Below, piece after piece: positions 15,998 to 24,022 of a stretch of 64,000 nucleotides of DNA. Below the pieces are notes generated by a model, which saw only the letters and a list, made by a program, of their open reading frames with translations, was not told the origin of the DNA and did no database searches. Position 1 is the stretch's first letter, and every line of letters begins with the position of its first letter. The stretch comes from Rhodococcus sp. KBS0724 (GTDB lineage Bacteria; Actinomycetota; Actinomycetes; Mycobacteriales; Mycobacteriaceae): the NCBI RefSeq assembly GCF_005938745.2, contig NZ_VCBX02000003.1, positions 8,619 to 72,618 of the forward strand, given 5' to 3'. Both the position numbers and the translations under genes were made by a program.

Positions 15998-17295
15998 GTT
16001 CTAAGGATCGTCGCAACACCGCAGCTTAAGAGGTGCGATGGAATTCGAGATCCGGACGAATCGAAGCAGCGCGCAAGGACGTATGCCGCTCCGGAACGAG
16101 CGAGCGGCATACTTGCAGCTCATGAAGCAGGGGCTGAGCAACAACGAAGCTTGCCGAATCGTTGGAATCAATCCCAAAACCGGTCGGCGTTGGAGGAATG
16201 GACGCAACGCGTCCGGAGTGAGTGCAGCGGCGCCGCCGATCGATTCGGTGGTGCCTCTTGCTGGCCCCAGCCGGTACCTCGTGGCGTCCGATCGGGTGCA
16301 CATCGCGGATCGATTGCGCGAGAACGCGACAATCCGCACGATAGCGTTTGAGTTAGGCCGAAGTCCTTCCACGATCAGTCGAGAGATCCGTCGAAATCGC
16401 CATCCGATTAGCGGCGACTACCGCCCCTTCGCTGCACAAACACGAGCAGACGCACGAAGGCCGAGACCGAAGATAGGTAAGATCACCGCGAATCCGCAAC
16501 TGTGGCAATTCATTCAGGAACGATTGGGCTTGCGGTGGAGTCCTGAACAGATTTGCCAGACCCTCCGGCGGCAGTTTCCGCACCAGGATGAGATGCAGGT
16601 GGCCCACGAAACCATCTATCGATCTCTCTATTTTCAAGGTCGTGGCGCACTTCGACGAGAAGTTTCCGCTGCACTGAGGACCGGCCGCACCGCAAGAAAA
16701 CCGCATCGCAGGGCCTCCGCGCGGAGGCCGCGTTTTACGTATCCGATGGTCATGATCAGCGAACGGCCCGACGAGGTGACAGATCGAGCCGTGGCCGGTC
16801 ATTGGGAAGGAGATCTGATCATCGGCAAAGACAGCAATTCCGCGATTGGCACACTCGTCGAGCGCAGCACGCGATACTTGATTCTGCTGCACCTCCCACT
16901 CGGCCGAGGCGCAGAGTCGGTACGCCTTGCGTTGACTGAACGGATGAAACCCTTTCCTGCACATCTAGTTCGATCACTCACCTGGGACCAGGGGTCTGAA
17001 CTGGCCTCGCACCGCCGATTCACGCTCGACACCCAGATTCCTGTCTATTTCTGCGACCCCGCCAGCCCGTGGCAGCGCGGCTCCAACGAGAACATGAACG
17101 GCTTGCTGCGGCAGTACTTTCCTAAGAGGACGAGCTTGGCATCGCACAGTCGCGAGCATCTCGATGCAGTCGCCGCCGAGCTCAACAACCGGCCCCGCAA
17201 AATACTCGGTTGGAGTACGCCCGAAAATCGCCTCCGCGGTTTGCTCGATAACTTGTCTCCGTAACCATCGCGACCGAGTTGCATCATCGTTCAAC
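15998..17295 (+). mobile_element. IS30-family insertion sequence
   Basis: Holds one complete IS30-type transposase gene. Imperfect terminal inverted repeats are visible: GTTCTAAGGATCGTCGCAAC at 15998 and, read from the other strand, GTTGAACGATGATGCAAC ending at 17295. Exact ends and target duplication are uncertain. The two flanks do not belong together, so an adjacent deletion or rearrangement followed insertion. Confidence 0.7.
16038..17264 (+). CDS. IS30-family transposase
   Basis: A 408-residue transposase. The N-terminal helix-turn-helix regions (residues 22-60, and 85-120 with IRTIAFELGRSPSTISREIRRN) are typical of IS30. The DDE catalytic residues are visible: D in GHWEGDLIIG, D in LTWDQGSE, and E in GSNENMNGLLRQYFPK. 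It ends with the family motif LNNRPRKILGWSTPENRL. It is intact and of normal length, so it is probably active. Confidence 0.93.
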   Translation: MEFEIRTNRSSAQGRMPLRNERAAYLQLMKQGLSNNEACRIVGINPKTGRRWRNGRNASGVSAAAPPIDSVVPLAGPSRYLVASDRVHIADRLRENATIRTIAFELGRSPSTISREIRRNRHPISGDYRPFAAQTRADARRPRPKIGKITANPQLWQFIQERLGLRWSPEQICQTLRRQFPHQDEMQVAHETIYRSLYFQGRGALRREVSAALRTGRTARKPHRRASARRPRFTYPMVMISERPDEVTDRAVAGHWEGDLIIGKDSNSAIGTLVERSTRYLILLHLPLGRGAESVRLALTERMKPFPAHLVRSLTWDQGSELASHRRFTLDTQIPVYFCDPASPWQRGSNENMNGLLRQYFPKRTSLASHSREHLDAVAAELNNRPRKILGWSTPENRLRGLLDNLSP

Positions 17296-17301
17296 ATCGC
17301 G

Positions 17302-17456
17302 ATGAACTGTTATCCTGGCCGGGTGATCGTGATTCGACAGACATGGTGGCGGCTGCTCTCGCAGCCCGTCTAACCATGTCGTGGGCTGTATGCAGCCCAC
17401 GCGCAAGTCAATCCTGACCGTGCTCGAGGTTCCGTACAGCCCCTGACCATTCAGGA
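17302..17456 (+). promoter_or_regulatory. Tryptophan attenuator upstream of trpS
   Basis: A short leader reading frame with two adjacent Trp codons is followed by mutually exclusive hairpins. Hairpin 1:2 is GGCTGC (17351-17356) with GCAGCC (17361-17366), extended by ACATGG (17341-17346, overlapping the Trp codons) with CCATGT (17374-17379). Terminator-like hairpin 3:4 is CGTGGGCTG (17380-17388) with CAGCCCACG (17393-17401). Arm 2 (GCAGCCC) can also pair with arm 3 (GGGCTGT). A possible -10 (TATCCT, 17311-17316) would place the transcript start near 17323. This is the layout of ribosome-mediated attenuation. Confidence 0.8.
17323..17373 (+). CDS. Trp-rich leader peptide of trpS
   Basis: GTG at 17323 opens a 16-codon frame reading VIVIRQTWWRLLSQPV and then TAA. 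Two consecutive UGG codons sit exactly at the base of the leader hairpin. An in-frame ATG lies upstream at 17302, but the best -10 puts transcription start at or near 17323, so the peptide may be translated from a leaderless transcript. Its role would be to sense charged tRNA-Trp: when charging is low, the ribosome stalls on the Trp codons and frees the antiterminator. It has no role as a mature protein. Confidence 0.75.
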   Translation: MIVIRQTWWRLLSQPV

Positions 17457-17464
17457 GCCCTACG

Positions 17465-18505
17465 TTGACTTCCCTCGAAACCACCACTGCACGCAGCGAC
17501 CGTCTGCACGACGACATCGCCGAAAACCCGAGCCGTTATCGAGTCCTCACCGGTGAACGCCCTACCGGTCCACTACATCTCGGACACTACTTCGGCACCC
17601 TCGCCGAAAGAGCCCGCCTGCACCAGCGCGGCGTCGACACCTTCATCATCCTCGCGGATTACCAGGTCATCACTGACCGCGACGCCATCGGCAACATCCG
17701 CGACAACGTGTACGGCGCTGTGCTGGACTACCTTGCCTCAGGCATCGACCCGCAACGAGCGACGATCTTCACCCACTCTGCGATACCCGCGCTGAACCAA
17801 CTCCTGTTGCCGTTCCTGAGCCTGGTCACCGAGGCCGAGTTGCACCGCAATCCGACAGTCAAGGCCGAACACGCTGCGTCCGGACGTGCCCTCAGCGGCC
17901 TTCTGCTCACCTACCCGGTCCATCAGGCTGCGGACATACTGTTCTGCAAGGGCAACCTCGTCCCGGTGGGGAAAGACAACCTCCCACACGTCGAAATGAC
18001 TCGTGTGATCGCGCGACGCTTCAACGATCGTTACGGCCAGGTCTTCCCCGAACCTCAAGCGCTGCTTACCTCGAGCCCCGAAGTACCTGGACTCGACGGC
18101 AGAAAGATGTCCAAGAGTTACGGGAACGCCATCACACTGTCGATGACCGCCGACGACACAGCAGCGGTGATCCGCAAGGCACCGACCGACTCACAACGCC
18201 GCATCACCTTCGACCCGATCAACCGCCCCGGGGTATCCGCACTGCTTACCACAGCAGCATTGTGCTCAGGTCGCGACGAGAATGACCTCGCCGACCAGAT
18301 CGGCGACGCCGGCGCCGGTGCTCTCAAAAAGCTCACCACCACGCTCGTGAACGACTTCCTCGCCCCTCACCGGCAACGCAGAAAAGACCTCGCCCAAGAC
18401 CCCCACCATGTCGCCGACGTCCTGCGCATCGGAAACCAGCGCGCGAACGAAATCGCCCAACAGACCCTCGATGAAGTCCGAACCGCAATGGGCACCATTT
18501 ACTGA
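17465..18505 (+). CDS. trpS: Tryptophanyl-tRNA synthetase, auxiliary copy
   Basis: A 346-residue class I aminoacyl-tRNA synthetase of the TrpRS family. Signatures are TGERPTGPLHLGHYFG (HIGH motif, about residues 29-44), the ALNQLLLPFLSLVTEAELHRNPTVK region, and GLDGRKMSKSYGNAI (KMSKS motif). TTG at 17465 is chosen because AGGAG (17452-17456) lies at the right distance. Plasmid location and an attenuator point to a second, inducible TrpRS rather than the housekeeping one. In Streptomyces coelicolor an auxiliary TrpRS under ribosome-mediated attenuation gives resistance to the Trp analogue indolmycin; a similar role here is an inference. Confidence 0.92.
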   Translation: MTSLETTTARSDRLHDDIAENPSRYRVLTGERPTGPLHLGHYFGTLAERARLHQRGVDTFIILADYQVITDRDAIGNIRDNVYGAVLDYLASGIDPQRATIFTHSAIPALNQLLLPFLSLVTEAELHRNPTVKAEHAASGRALSGLLLTYPVHQAADILFCKGNLVPVGKDNLPHVEMTRVIARRFNDRYGQVFPEPQALLTSSPEVPGLDGRKMSKSYGNAITLSMTADDTAAVIRKAPTDSQRRITFDPINRPGVSALLTTAALCSGRDENDLADQIGDAGAGALKKLTTTLVNDFLAPHRQRRKDLAQDPHHVADVLRIGNQRANEIAQQTLDEVRTAMGTIY

Positions 18506-18658
18506 TCGACTCCTACCTATAGCGCACTCCAGTAGTTTGGACATTCATCGTGTTGCGACGATCCCTGGAATCCGCCGACTCGGTGCGGGCCTTGCTGCTG
18601 CACTCCTACGCCGGGGCAGGACGTTCCGGCATCTTCATCAAGATCAGGACCCCGCCGA

Positions 18659-19046
18659 AAACGGCAGCTCGCTGTCCCTCCAGCCGGCACTAGTGTCCTT
18701 CTGTCCAGCGCACTCGTCGACCACGTGGCCGAAGATCCGGGACATCGGAGTCTTCGCGATCAATGTGCTTGCCGGCGACCAGATCGACACCAGCTCCGCC
18801 TTCTCTCGCTCGGGCACCGACAAATTTGCCGGAGTCCGCTGGCAGCCTGGGCCAAACGGATCGCCGATCATTGATGGAGTACTAGCTTGGGCCGAATGCA
18901 GACTGTGGGCCGAGTATGCCGGCGGTGATCACACGATCGTCGCCGCCGAGGTGACTGACTTGCAATCCACTCCGAGTAAGGACCCGTTGCTGTACTACCG
19001 GGGGCGCTACCACCTGGCATCGCCCGCCGACAGCGCACTTCGCTGA
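18659..19046 (+). pseudogene. Flavin reductase family, N-terminally decayed
   Basis: The C-terminal two thirds of a flavin reductase (FMN-binding split-barrel) domain is clear: SSLSLQPALVSFCPAHSSTTWPKIRDIGVFAINVLAGDQ, then FAGVRWQPGPNGSPIIDGVLAWAECRLWAEYAGGDHTIVAAEVTDL. The first 40 or so residues, with the usual TGVTVVTT flavin-binding segment, are missing; upstream codons in the same frame run into the end of trpS and do not resemble the family. So this is a 5'-truncated or frameshifted remnant. It once supplied reduced flavin to a monooxygenase-type partner or served ribBA-linked flavin use. Confidence 0.65.
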
Positions 19047-19157
19047 CCGGTGGCGCCAACGGCGTCCCATACTCGAAGCTGGGCGCGCACCGCAATGCCT
19101 GACGCGCATGAGGCCTCGCAGGTAACTCCGTTCCTGCACCACCATTGGAGAATTGAC

Positions 19158-20390
19158 ATGAACTCATCAGCGACAATCACCGTCGCGACTGAGGCGATCA
19201 GCGCTGGACGGATGGTTCTCGTCGTGGACGACGAGAACCGCGAGAACGAGGGCGACCTGATCATGGCAGGCGAACACATCAGCACAGAAGATGTGGTGTT
19301 CATGCTCAGGTACGGCAGCGGAATCATCTGCACCCCGATGACCGGCGCCATCGCAGATGATCTCGATCTGCCTCCGATGGTGCCGGTGAACACCGACAAC
19401 CATGGCACAGCCTTCACCGTCACAGTCGATGCGATGAGTGTCGGGACAGGCATATCTGCTGAAGACCGCGCTCTCACCATCCGCGCTCTTGCATCCTCGA
19501 GCACCCGGGCGCAGAGTTTGCGGCGCCCTGGCCACGTGTTCCCACTACGCGCACGCCCGGGTGGGGTACTCCAGCGCAACGGGCACACAGAGGCCGCGAT
19601 CGACCTTATGCGATTGTCTGGGTGTCGTGAAGTTGCTGTAATCACCGAGGTTGTCGGGGACAACGGTGTGCCGCTGTCCGGTGCCGCGCTCGCAGAGTTC
19701 ACCGCCACACATGACATTCCGATGATCACCATTGCAGCGCTGGTCGATCACCGCAAGCGAACCGAGAAGGTCGTCACGTCCAGTGAATCAGCGAATCTTC
19801 CTACTGCCTATGGCCTATTTCAGGCTCGCTCGTACCTCTCCCTCGCGGACGGGATCGAACATCTCGTTCTCATTCATGGCAACATCGACACTCGCGACAT
19901 CCGAACGGAGGGTGTTCTGGCTCGAATACACAGCGAATGCCTCACCGGTGACCTGATCGGCTCACGCCGTTGCGACTGCGGCACCCAGCTCGAAGCCGCT
20001 CTGCGGCAGATTGTTTCCGACGGTGCCGGTGTTCTGATCTATCTGCGGGGACAGGAAGGGCGCGGAATCGGGCTAGGACGAAAGCTGACCGCATACGCAC
20101 TCCAGGAGGGAGGCTGCGACACAGTCGACGCGAACCTGCAACTCGGCCTCCCGATTGACGATCGCGATTACAGCGTGGCAGCAGCGGTCCTGCGCGACCT
20201 CGGTATCGAACGGATCCGCCTGATCACAAACAATCCCGACAAGATTGCCTCCATCGATAACGGTGGTCTATCCGTCGCTGAACGGGTTCAACTCCCTGTC
20301 ACGGTGACTTCTGACAACCTCACCTACCTGCGTACCAAACGAGATCGGATGGGGCACCTCCTCGACCTTCCACATGCACTGCCCTCATAG
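19158..20390 (+). CDS. ribBA: Bifunctional DHBP synthase / GTP cyclohydrolase II
   Basis: A 410-residue bifunctional riboflavin-biosynthesis enzyme. The N-terminal domain (to about residue 205) is 3,4-dihydroxy-2-butanone-4-phosphate synthase, with DDENRENEGDLIMA and RPGHVFPLRARPGGVLQRNGHTEAAIDL. The C-terminal domain is GTP cyclohydrolase II, with the zinc site in HSECLTGDLIGSRRCDCGTQL and RGQEGRGIGLG. Together they feed both branches of riboflavin synthesis from ribulose 5-phosphate and GTP. ATG 19158 with GGAG upstream is chosen over the longer open frame. The stretch 128-160 (ALASSSTRAQSLRRPGH) is a little diverged from the usual DPASTPADLRRPGH. A plasmid copy beside trpS and a flavin reductase relic hints at a lost flavin-dependent pathway. 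Confidence 0.93.
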   Translation: MNSSATITVATEAISAGRMVLVVDDENRENEGDLIMAGEHISTEDVVFMLRYGSGIICTPMTGAIADDLDLPPMVPVNTDNHGTAFTVTVDAMSVGTGISAEDRALTIRALASSSTRAQSLRRPGHVFPLRARPGGVLQRNGHTEAAIDLMRLSGCREVAVITEVVGDNGVPLSGAALAEFTATHDIPMITIAALVDHRKRTEKVVTSSESANLPTAYGLFQARSYLSLADGIEHLVLIHGNIDTRDIRTEGVLARIHSECLTGDLIGSRRCDCGTQLEAALRQIVSDGAGVLIYLRGQEGRGIGLGRKLTAYALQEGGCDTVDANLQLGLPIDDRDYSVAAAVLRDLGIERIRLITNNPDKIASIDNGGLSVAERVQLPVTVTSDNLTYLRTKRDRMGHLLDLPHALPS

Positions 20391-20592
20391 CCGCCTCGTC
20401 CCAGCGAGTGCAGAGCAATGAACGACACCCCACCATGCAGAATCCAGTGCCGCTACCTGATGTAGGAGCGCTAAACCCCGTGCCAGCTTTACAAGTTGAG
20501 TGCCGGGGTGTGTGTAGTTCACCCGCCACGCCGCCGAGCCCAGCTTCCGAGCAGAGCATCATTTAGGCGCGTCCCGACCCGGCCCACAGATT

Positions 20593-21444
20593 TTACTTCT
20601 GTGGGTAGTCGGTGGTGAGGGTGAGTTCTCTGCCTGTTTCGAAGTCGGCGGTCAGCGCATCGACCTTGGCGGTGGCGTAGGCATAGGAATCGGACCCGAG
20701 CAATTGCCGCAAGGGGCCGACTTTCGAGTTTGCGATCGCGATGATCGCCGCGGCTCCCTTGGCAGGGTCGCCGAGCTGGCTGCCGTGGAGATCGAGGTGA
20801 TCCTGCGTCATCTCCCGGATCGATTCGTAGCCCGCCGTGATGGATTCGGGCAGGGCCAGAGAATCGGTCGTCAGGAAGTCGGTCCGGAAGTAGCCGGGCT
20901 CGACGATCGTGACCTTGCCCCCGAACTCTGAAACCTCCGCTGCCAGTGACTCGCTGAGTCCCTCGAGTGCGAACTTTCCGGCACAATACAGACCCCAGCC
21001 CGGCATCGCCGTCAGGCCGAGGACAGAGGAGACATTGATGATGTGACCGCTCTGCCGGGAACGGAAGATCGGCAAGACCGCCCGCAGTACATTCCACAGC
21101 CCGAAGATCTGAACATCGAACATCTGGCGTGCGGCGGCGTCCGTCGTTTCCTCGACGGCCGCGAGGTAGCCGTACCCGGCATTGTTCACCACGACGTCGA
21201 GCCCGCCGAAGCGATCGGTTGTCTGCCGAACCGCCGCGTCGACGTCATCCGCGATCACCAGATCGACTGCCAGCGCCAGGAGGCGGTCGGTGTCGACTCC
21301 GTCCAGGGCGGCACGAAGCCGGTCGGTCGAACGGGTCGTGGCGGCGACGTTGTCGCCGCGTTCGAGTAGTTGCTTGACCAGTTCCAGTCCGAGACCGCGG
21401 GAGGCGCCGGTGACGAACCAGGTGGTGGGGGTGGTGGCAGTCAT
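20593..21444 (-). CDS. Short-chain dehydrogenase/reductase
   Basis: A 283-residue classical SDR oxidoreductase. It has the cofactor motif TGASRGLGLEL (residues 12-22), NNAGYGYL, the catalytic Ser in NVSSVLG and the YxxxK in YCAGKFALEG (Tyr/Lys). The R after TTRST (residue 38) suggests NADP(H). The substrate is unknown. It is divergent from an XRE/MmyB-type regulator 182 bp away, a common SDR-regulator pair in actinobacteria, so the regulator probably controls it. Confidence 0.9.
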   Translation of the reverse strand: MTATTPTTWFVTGASRGLGLELVKQLLERGDNVAATTRSTDRLRAALDGVDTDRLLALAVDLVIADDVDAAVRQTTDRFGGLDVVVNNAGYGYLAAVEETTDAAARQMFDVQIFGLWNVLRAVLPIFRSRQSGHIINVSSVLGLTAMPGWGLYCAGKFALEGLSESLAAEVSEFGGKVTIVEPGYFRTDFLTTDSLALPESITAGYESIREMTQDHLDLHGSQLGDPAKGAAAIIAIANSKVGPLRQLLGSDSYAYATAKVDALTADFETGRELTLTTDYPQK

Positions 21445-21625
21445 GTCTGTTCACTCCTTGTGTGAGGGGTACCGAAAGGCCCGGTGGCGTTTCGGCGGGT
21501 GATTCCAGTTTTGAGGCCGCCGCGGCAGTTCAGGAGTGCATATTCGGCCCTTCCCGACCGAGGATCGGCGAGCCTAGGACTCCGCGACCCAGGTTGCGGT
21601 GGGCCCGGTGCGCCATGATGAATGG

Positions 21626-22492
21626 GTGAGTGAGGTCAATCGTGAACTCGCCGATTTCTTACGGCGGGCGAGGAGCCAGGTCGACCCGTCCCGGGCCGGT
21701 CTTCCTGCCGACGGGCGGGTGCGTCGGGTGCCAGGTCTGCGTCGCGAAGAGGTTGCCCTGCTGGCTGGGGTGTCGACCGACTATTACACGCGGCTGGAGC
21801 AAGGCAGGCGCATCACTCCCTCGACGGGGGTCGTCGACTCGATTGCCCGGGCACTTGACCTCGACGGCGCCGGTCGAGCTCATCTGGGAAACCTGATCGG
21901 CCGCCGGTCGGCGACCGCTCCCCGTCGCGCCGCACCCGTGCAGCGAGTCCGCCCCGGGCTCTACCAGTTTCTCGATGCTCTCGACAACCAGCCGGCCCTC
22001 ATCCTCGGCAGGAGGTCCGACGTACTCGCCACCAACCGGATGTCCCGTGCACTGTTCGCCGATTTCGATCACTTTCTGCCTCGCGACCGCAACTACGCCA
22101 GGTGGATGTTCCTCGGTGACGAACCGCGAAATCTGTTTCTCGATTGGGAGATGCAGGCACGTGCAGCTGTGGAGAGCCTTCGGTTGGAGGTCGGGCGTGA
22201 TCCGGATGATCGGGCCACCCGAGCACTCGTCGATGACTTGATCGACCAGAGTGACGATTTCCGTCAGTGGTGGTCACAGCATCGGGTGTATCAACGAACA
22301 CACGGGTCGAAACGGCTGCGGCATCCGGTGGTCGGTGACCTGACGGTCGAATACGAGACGCTGACCCTGCCGGACGATCCCGAGCAAACGTTGTTCGTGT
22401 ACACGACCGAGCCCGGCACCAGTTCCAGACAGGCCATCAATGTTCTTGCCAGTTGGTCAATCTCCGACGACAAGTTGATGCGCGGACGGTGA
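21626..22492 (+). CDS. XRE/MmyB-type transcriptional regulator
   Basis: A protein of about 288 residues from GTG 21626. The N-terminal HTH (GLRREEVALLAGVSTDYYTRLEQGRRITPSTGVVDSIARALDL) is followed by the MmyB ligand-binding-like domain (PALILGRRSDVLATNRMSRALFADF, NYARWMFLGDEPRNLFLDWE, HRVYQRTHGSKRLRHPVVGDLTVEYETLTLPDDPEQTLFVYTTEPGT). MmyB domains may bind fatty-acid-like ligands. It probably regulates the divergent SDR gene. Confidence 0.9.
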   Translation: MSEVNRELADFLRRARSQVDPSRAGLPADGRVRRVPGLRREEVALLAGVSTDYYTRLEQGRRITPSTGVVDSIARALDLDGAGRAHLGNLIGRRSATAPRRAAPVQRVRPGLYQFLDALDNQPALILGRRSDVLATNRMSRALFADFDHFLPRDRNYARWMFLGDEPRNLFLDWEMQARAAVESLRLEVGRDPDDRATRALVDDLIDQSDDFRQWWSQHRVYQRTHGSKRLRHPVVGDLTVEYETLTLPDDPEQTLFVYTTEPGTSSRQAINVLASWSISDDKLMRGR

Positions 22493-22708
22493 AAGCAGGT
22501 GGGCGGGTCAATACCAAGACAGGATCCGCGCGGACGAAGGCAAGACAAAGTTGCGTACGTGCGCGGCTCGAGTCGAGTGCCTCTCACGAAGCGTAGCGTG
22601 ACCGCAGTAGCGGGGCGCTTCCACCGCAGCCCGCCAGTAGCCTGACATGTTGCTGTGCCGCAGGTTTCATCCGTCCCGGTGTTTCCGGAGGGCCCGTCTC
22701 AAGGGAAG

Positions 22709-23050
22709 ATGAAACCTATGGCAGCGGGATCGAAGCGGTATTCGGCGGAGTTGAAGAAGGATGCCGTGGACATGGTGGCGCAGGGGTCGACGGAGTGGGC
22801 GGCGATGGGAAAGACGGCGGACTTGCTGGGTGTGCGCTCGGCGAAGACGGTCCGTCTGTGGGTCCGTAAGGTTCCGGCGGCGGGGCCTGCAGATTCGGTG
22901 GCGTCGGCTGAGAGCGAGTTGGTGCGCAAGCTCAAGCGGGCGAACGGAATTCTGAAGGCGGCGTCGGCTTTTTTGCGGCCGAAATCGACCGGCCACACCG
23001 ATAATCGTGGACTTCGTCGGCACCCACCGGGGCAACCGGGTGGGTGCTGA
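22709..23050 (+). CDS. IS3-family transposase OrfA
   Basis: The HTH-containing first reading frame of an IS3-family element (about 113 residues). It has KRYSAELKKDAVDMVAQGSTEWAAMGKTADLLGVRSAKTVRLWVRK and then a leucine-zipper-like SELVRKLKRANGILKAASAF. After AASAF the frame changes in a run of six T residues: the family ending FFAAEIDRPHR would be read only with a -1 shift there. It therefore reads on into an abnormal tail that overlaps OrfB. Either the shift site is used or one T has been lost. Confidence 0.8.
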   Translation: MKPMAAGSKRYSAELKKDAVDMVAQGSTEWAAMGKTADLLGVRSAKTVRLWVRKVPAAGPADSVASAESELVRKLKRANGILKAASAFLRPKSTGHTDNRGLRRHPPGQPGGC

Positions 23051-23752
23051 TGGGCTCTTCTGGGGTGTCGATTCGATGTGCGCGGTGCTCTCTGAGCACG
23101 GCATTCACATTGCCCCGTCCACATACTACGAACACCTCAACCGCGGTCCGTCGACCCGGATGCTGACCGACGCGCAGGTTATCGATGCGATCTATATGCT
23201 CCGCAAGCGGCAACTTTTCATGAAAGTGTTTGGTTCTAGGAAGGTATGGATTGTGTTGCTCGGCAATGGTGTTGATGTCGCTCGGTGCACTGTTGAGCGG
23301 GTGATGCGGGAGATAGGATGGCGCGGTGCGCTGGAAAAGAAATCGATCCGCACCACGGTCTCCGATCCGGCGCACCCGCGTGCGAAGGATCTCGTGGATC
23401 GCCAGTTCATGGCGTCAGCTCCGAACCGTTTGTGGGTGGCTGATTTCACCTACTGCCGCACGCAGTCGGGGTGGGCATTCACCGCGTTCGTTGTTGATGT
23501 GTTCGCTCGCAAGATCGTCGGATGGAAAGTGACATCGGAGATGACGGCGGATCTAGTGTTGGCCGCGATAGACAACGCAATCGATAGTCGAAGGCGTTGC
23601 GGTGTAATAGATTTGAGCGATATAGTTCACCACTCGGATGCTGGCTCGCAGGACCGATTGAACCTGCCCAGTACACAGCGATCACGTTCGGGCAGCGCCT
23701 GGCCGAAGAAGGAATCGCGGCCTCGATCGGCAGTGTCGGCGATAGCTACGAC

Positions 23753-24022
23753 TGTCAGTCTGTTCCTGCCGGTCTATGCGCGTAGATTCGGCAAAGTCCC
23801 AGTTAGAGCGGCTTGACTCTTGTTACGAGTGACCCTTTCAGTGTCTTTGCGTTGATCTGTCAGCCCTCTAATTGGGCGCACGGCACTGGCATCACGCCCG
23901 ATCTGACTTGATAAGGAGCCTGGAGGTCGGTTTGCGAGCGTCCCCGTGACAGTCCTGTCGATCAGGCCTGATGCCAGTGTGCAACCCATGGTAGATCGGA
24001 TCGACGTTCCGGAGGAACCGTC
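23753..24022 (+). ncRNA. Candidate bridge-RNA locus of the IS110-family element
   Basis: A 270-bp gene-free stretch between the left end of the element and the transposase start. In IS110-group elements this stretch encodes the bridge RNA that pairs with target and donor DNA and guides the recombinase. Position and size fit; I did not derive a fold or the guide loops, so the RNA is inferred from family architecture. Confidence 0.5.

Noticed and set aside
17465..18505. trpS as the housekeeping copy, implying a chromosomal window
   Set aside because: Surrounded by IS elements, plasmid maintenance and transfer genes, and controlled by an attenuator; an auxiliary plasmid copy is more likely.
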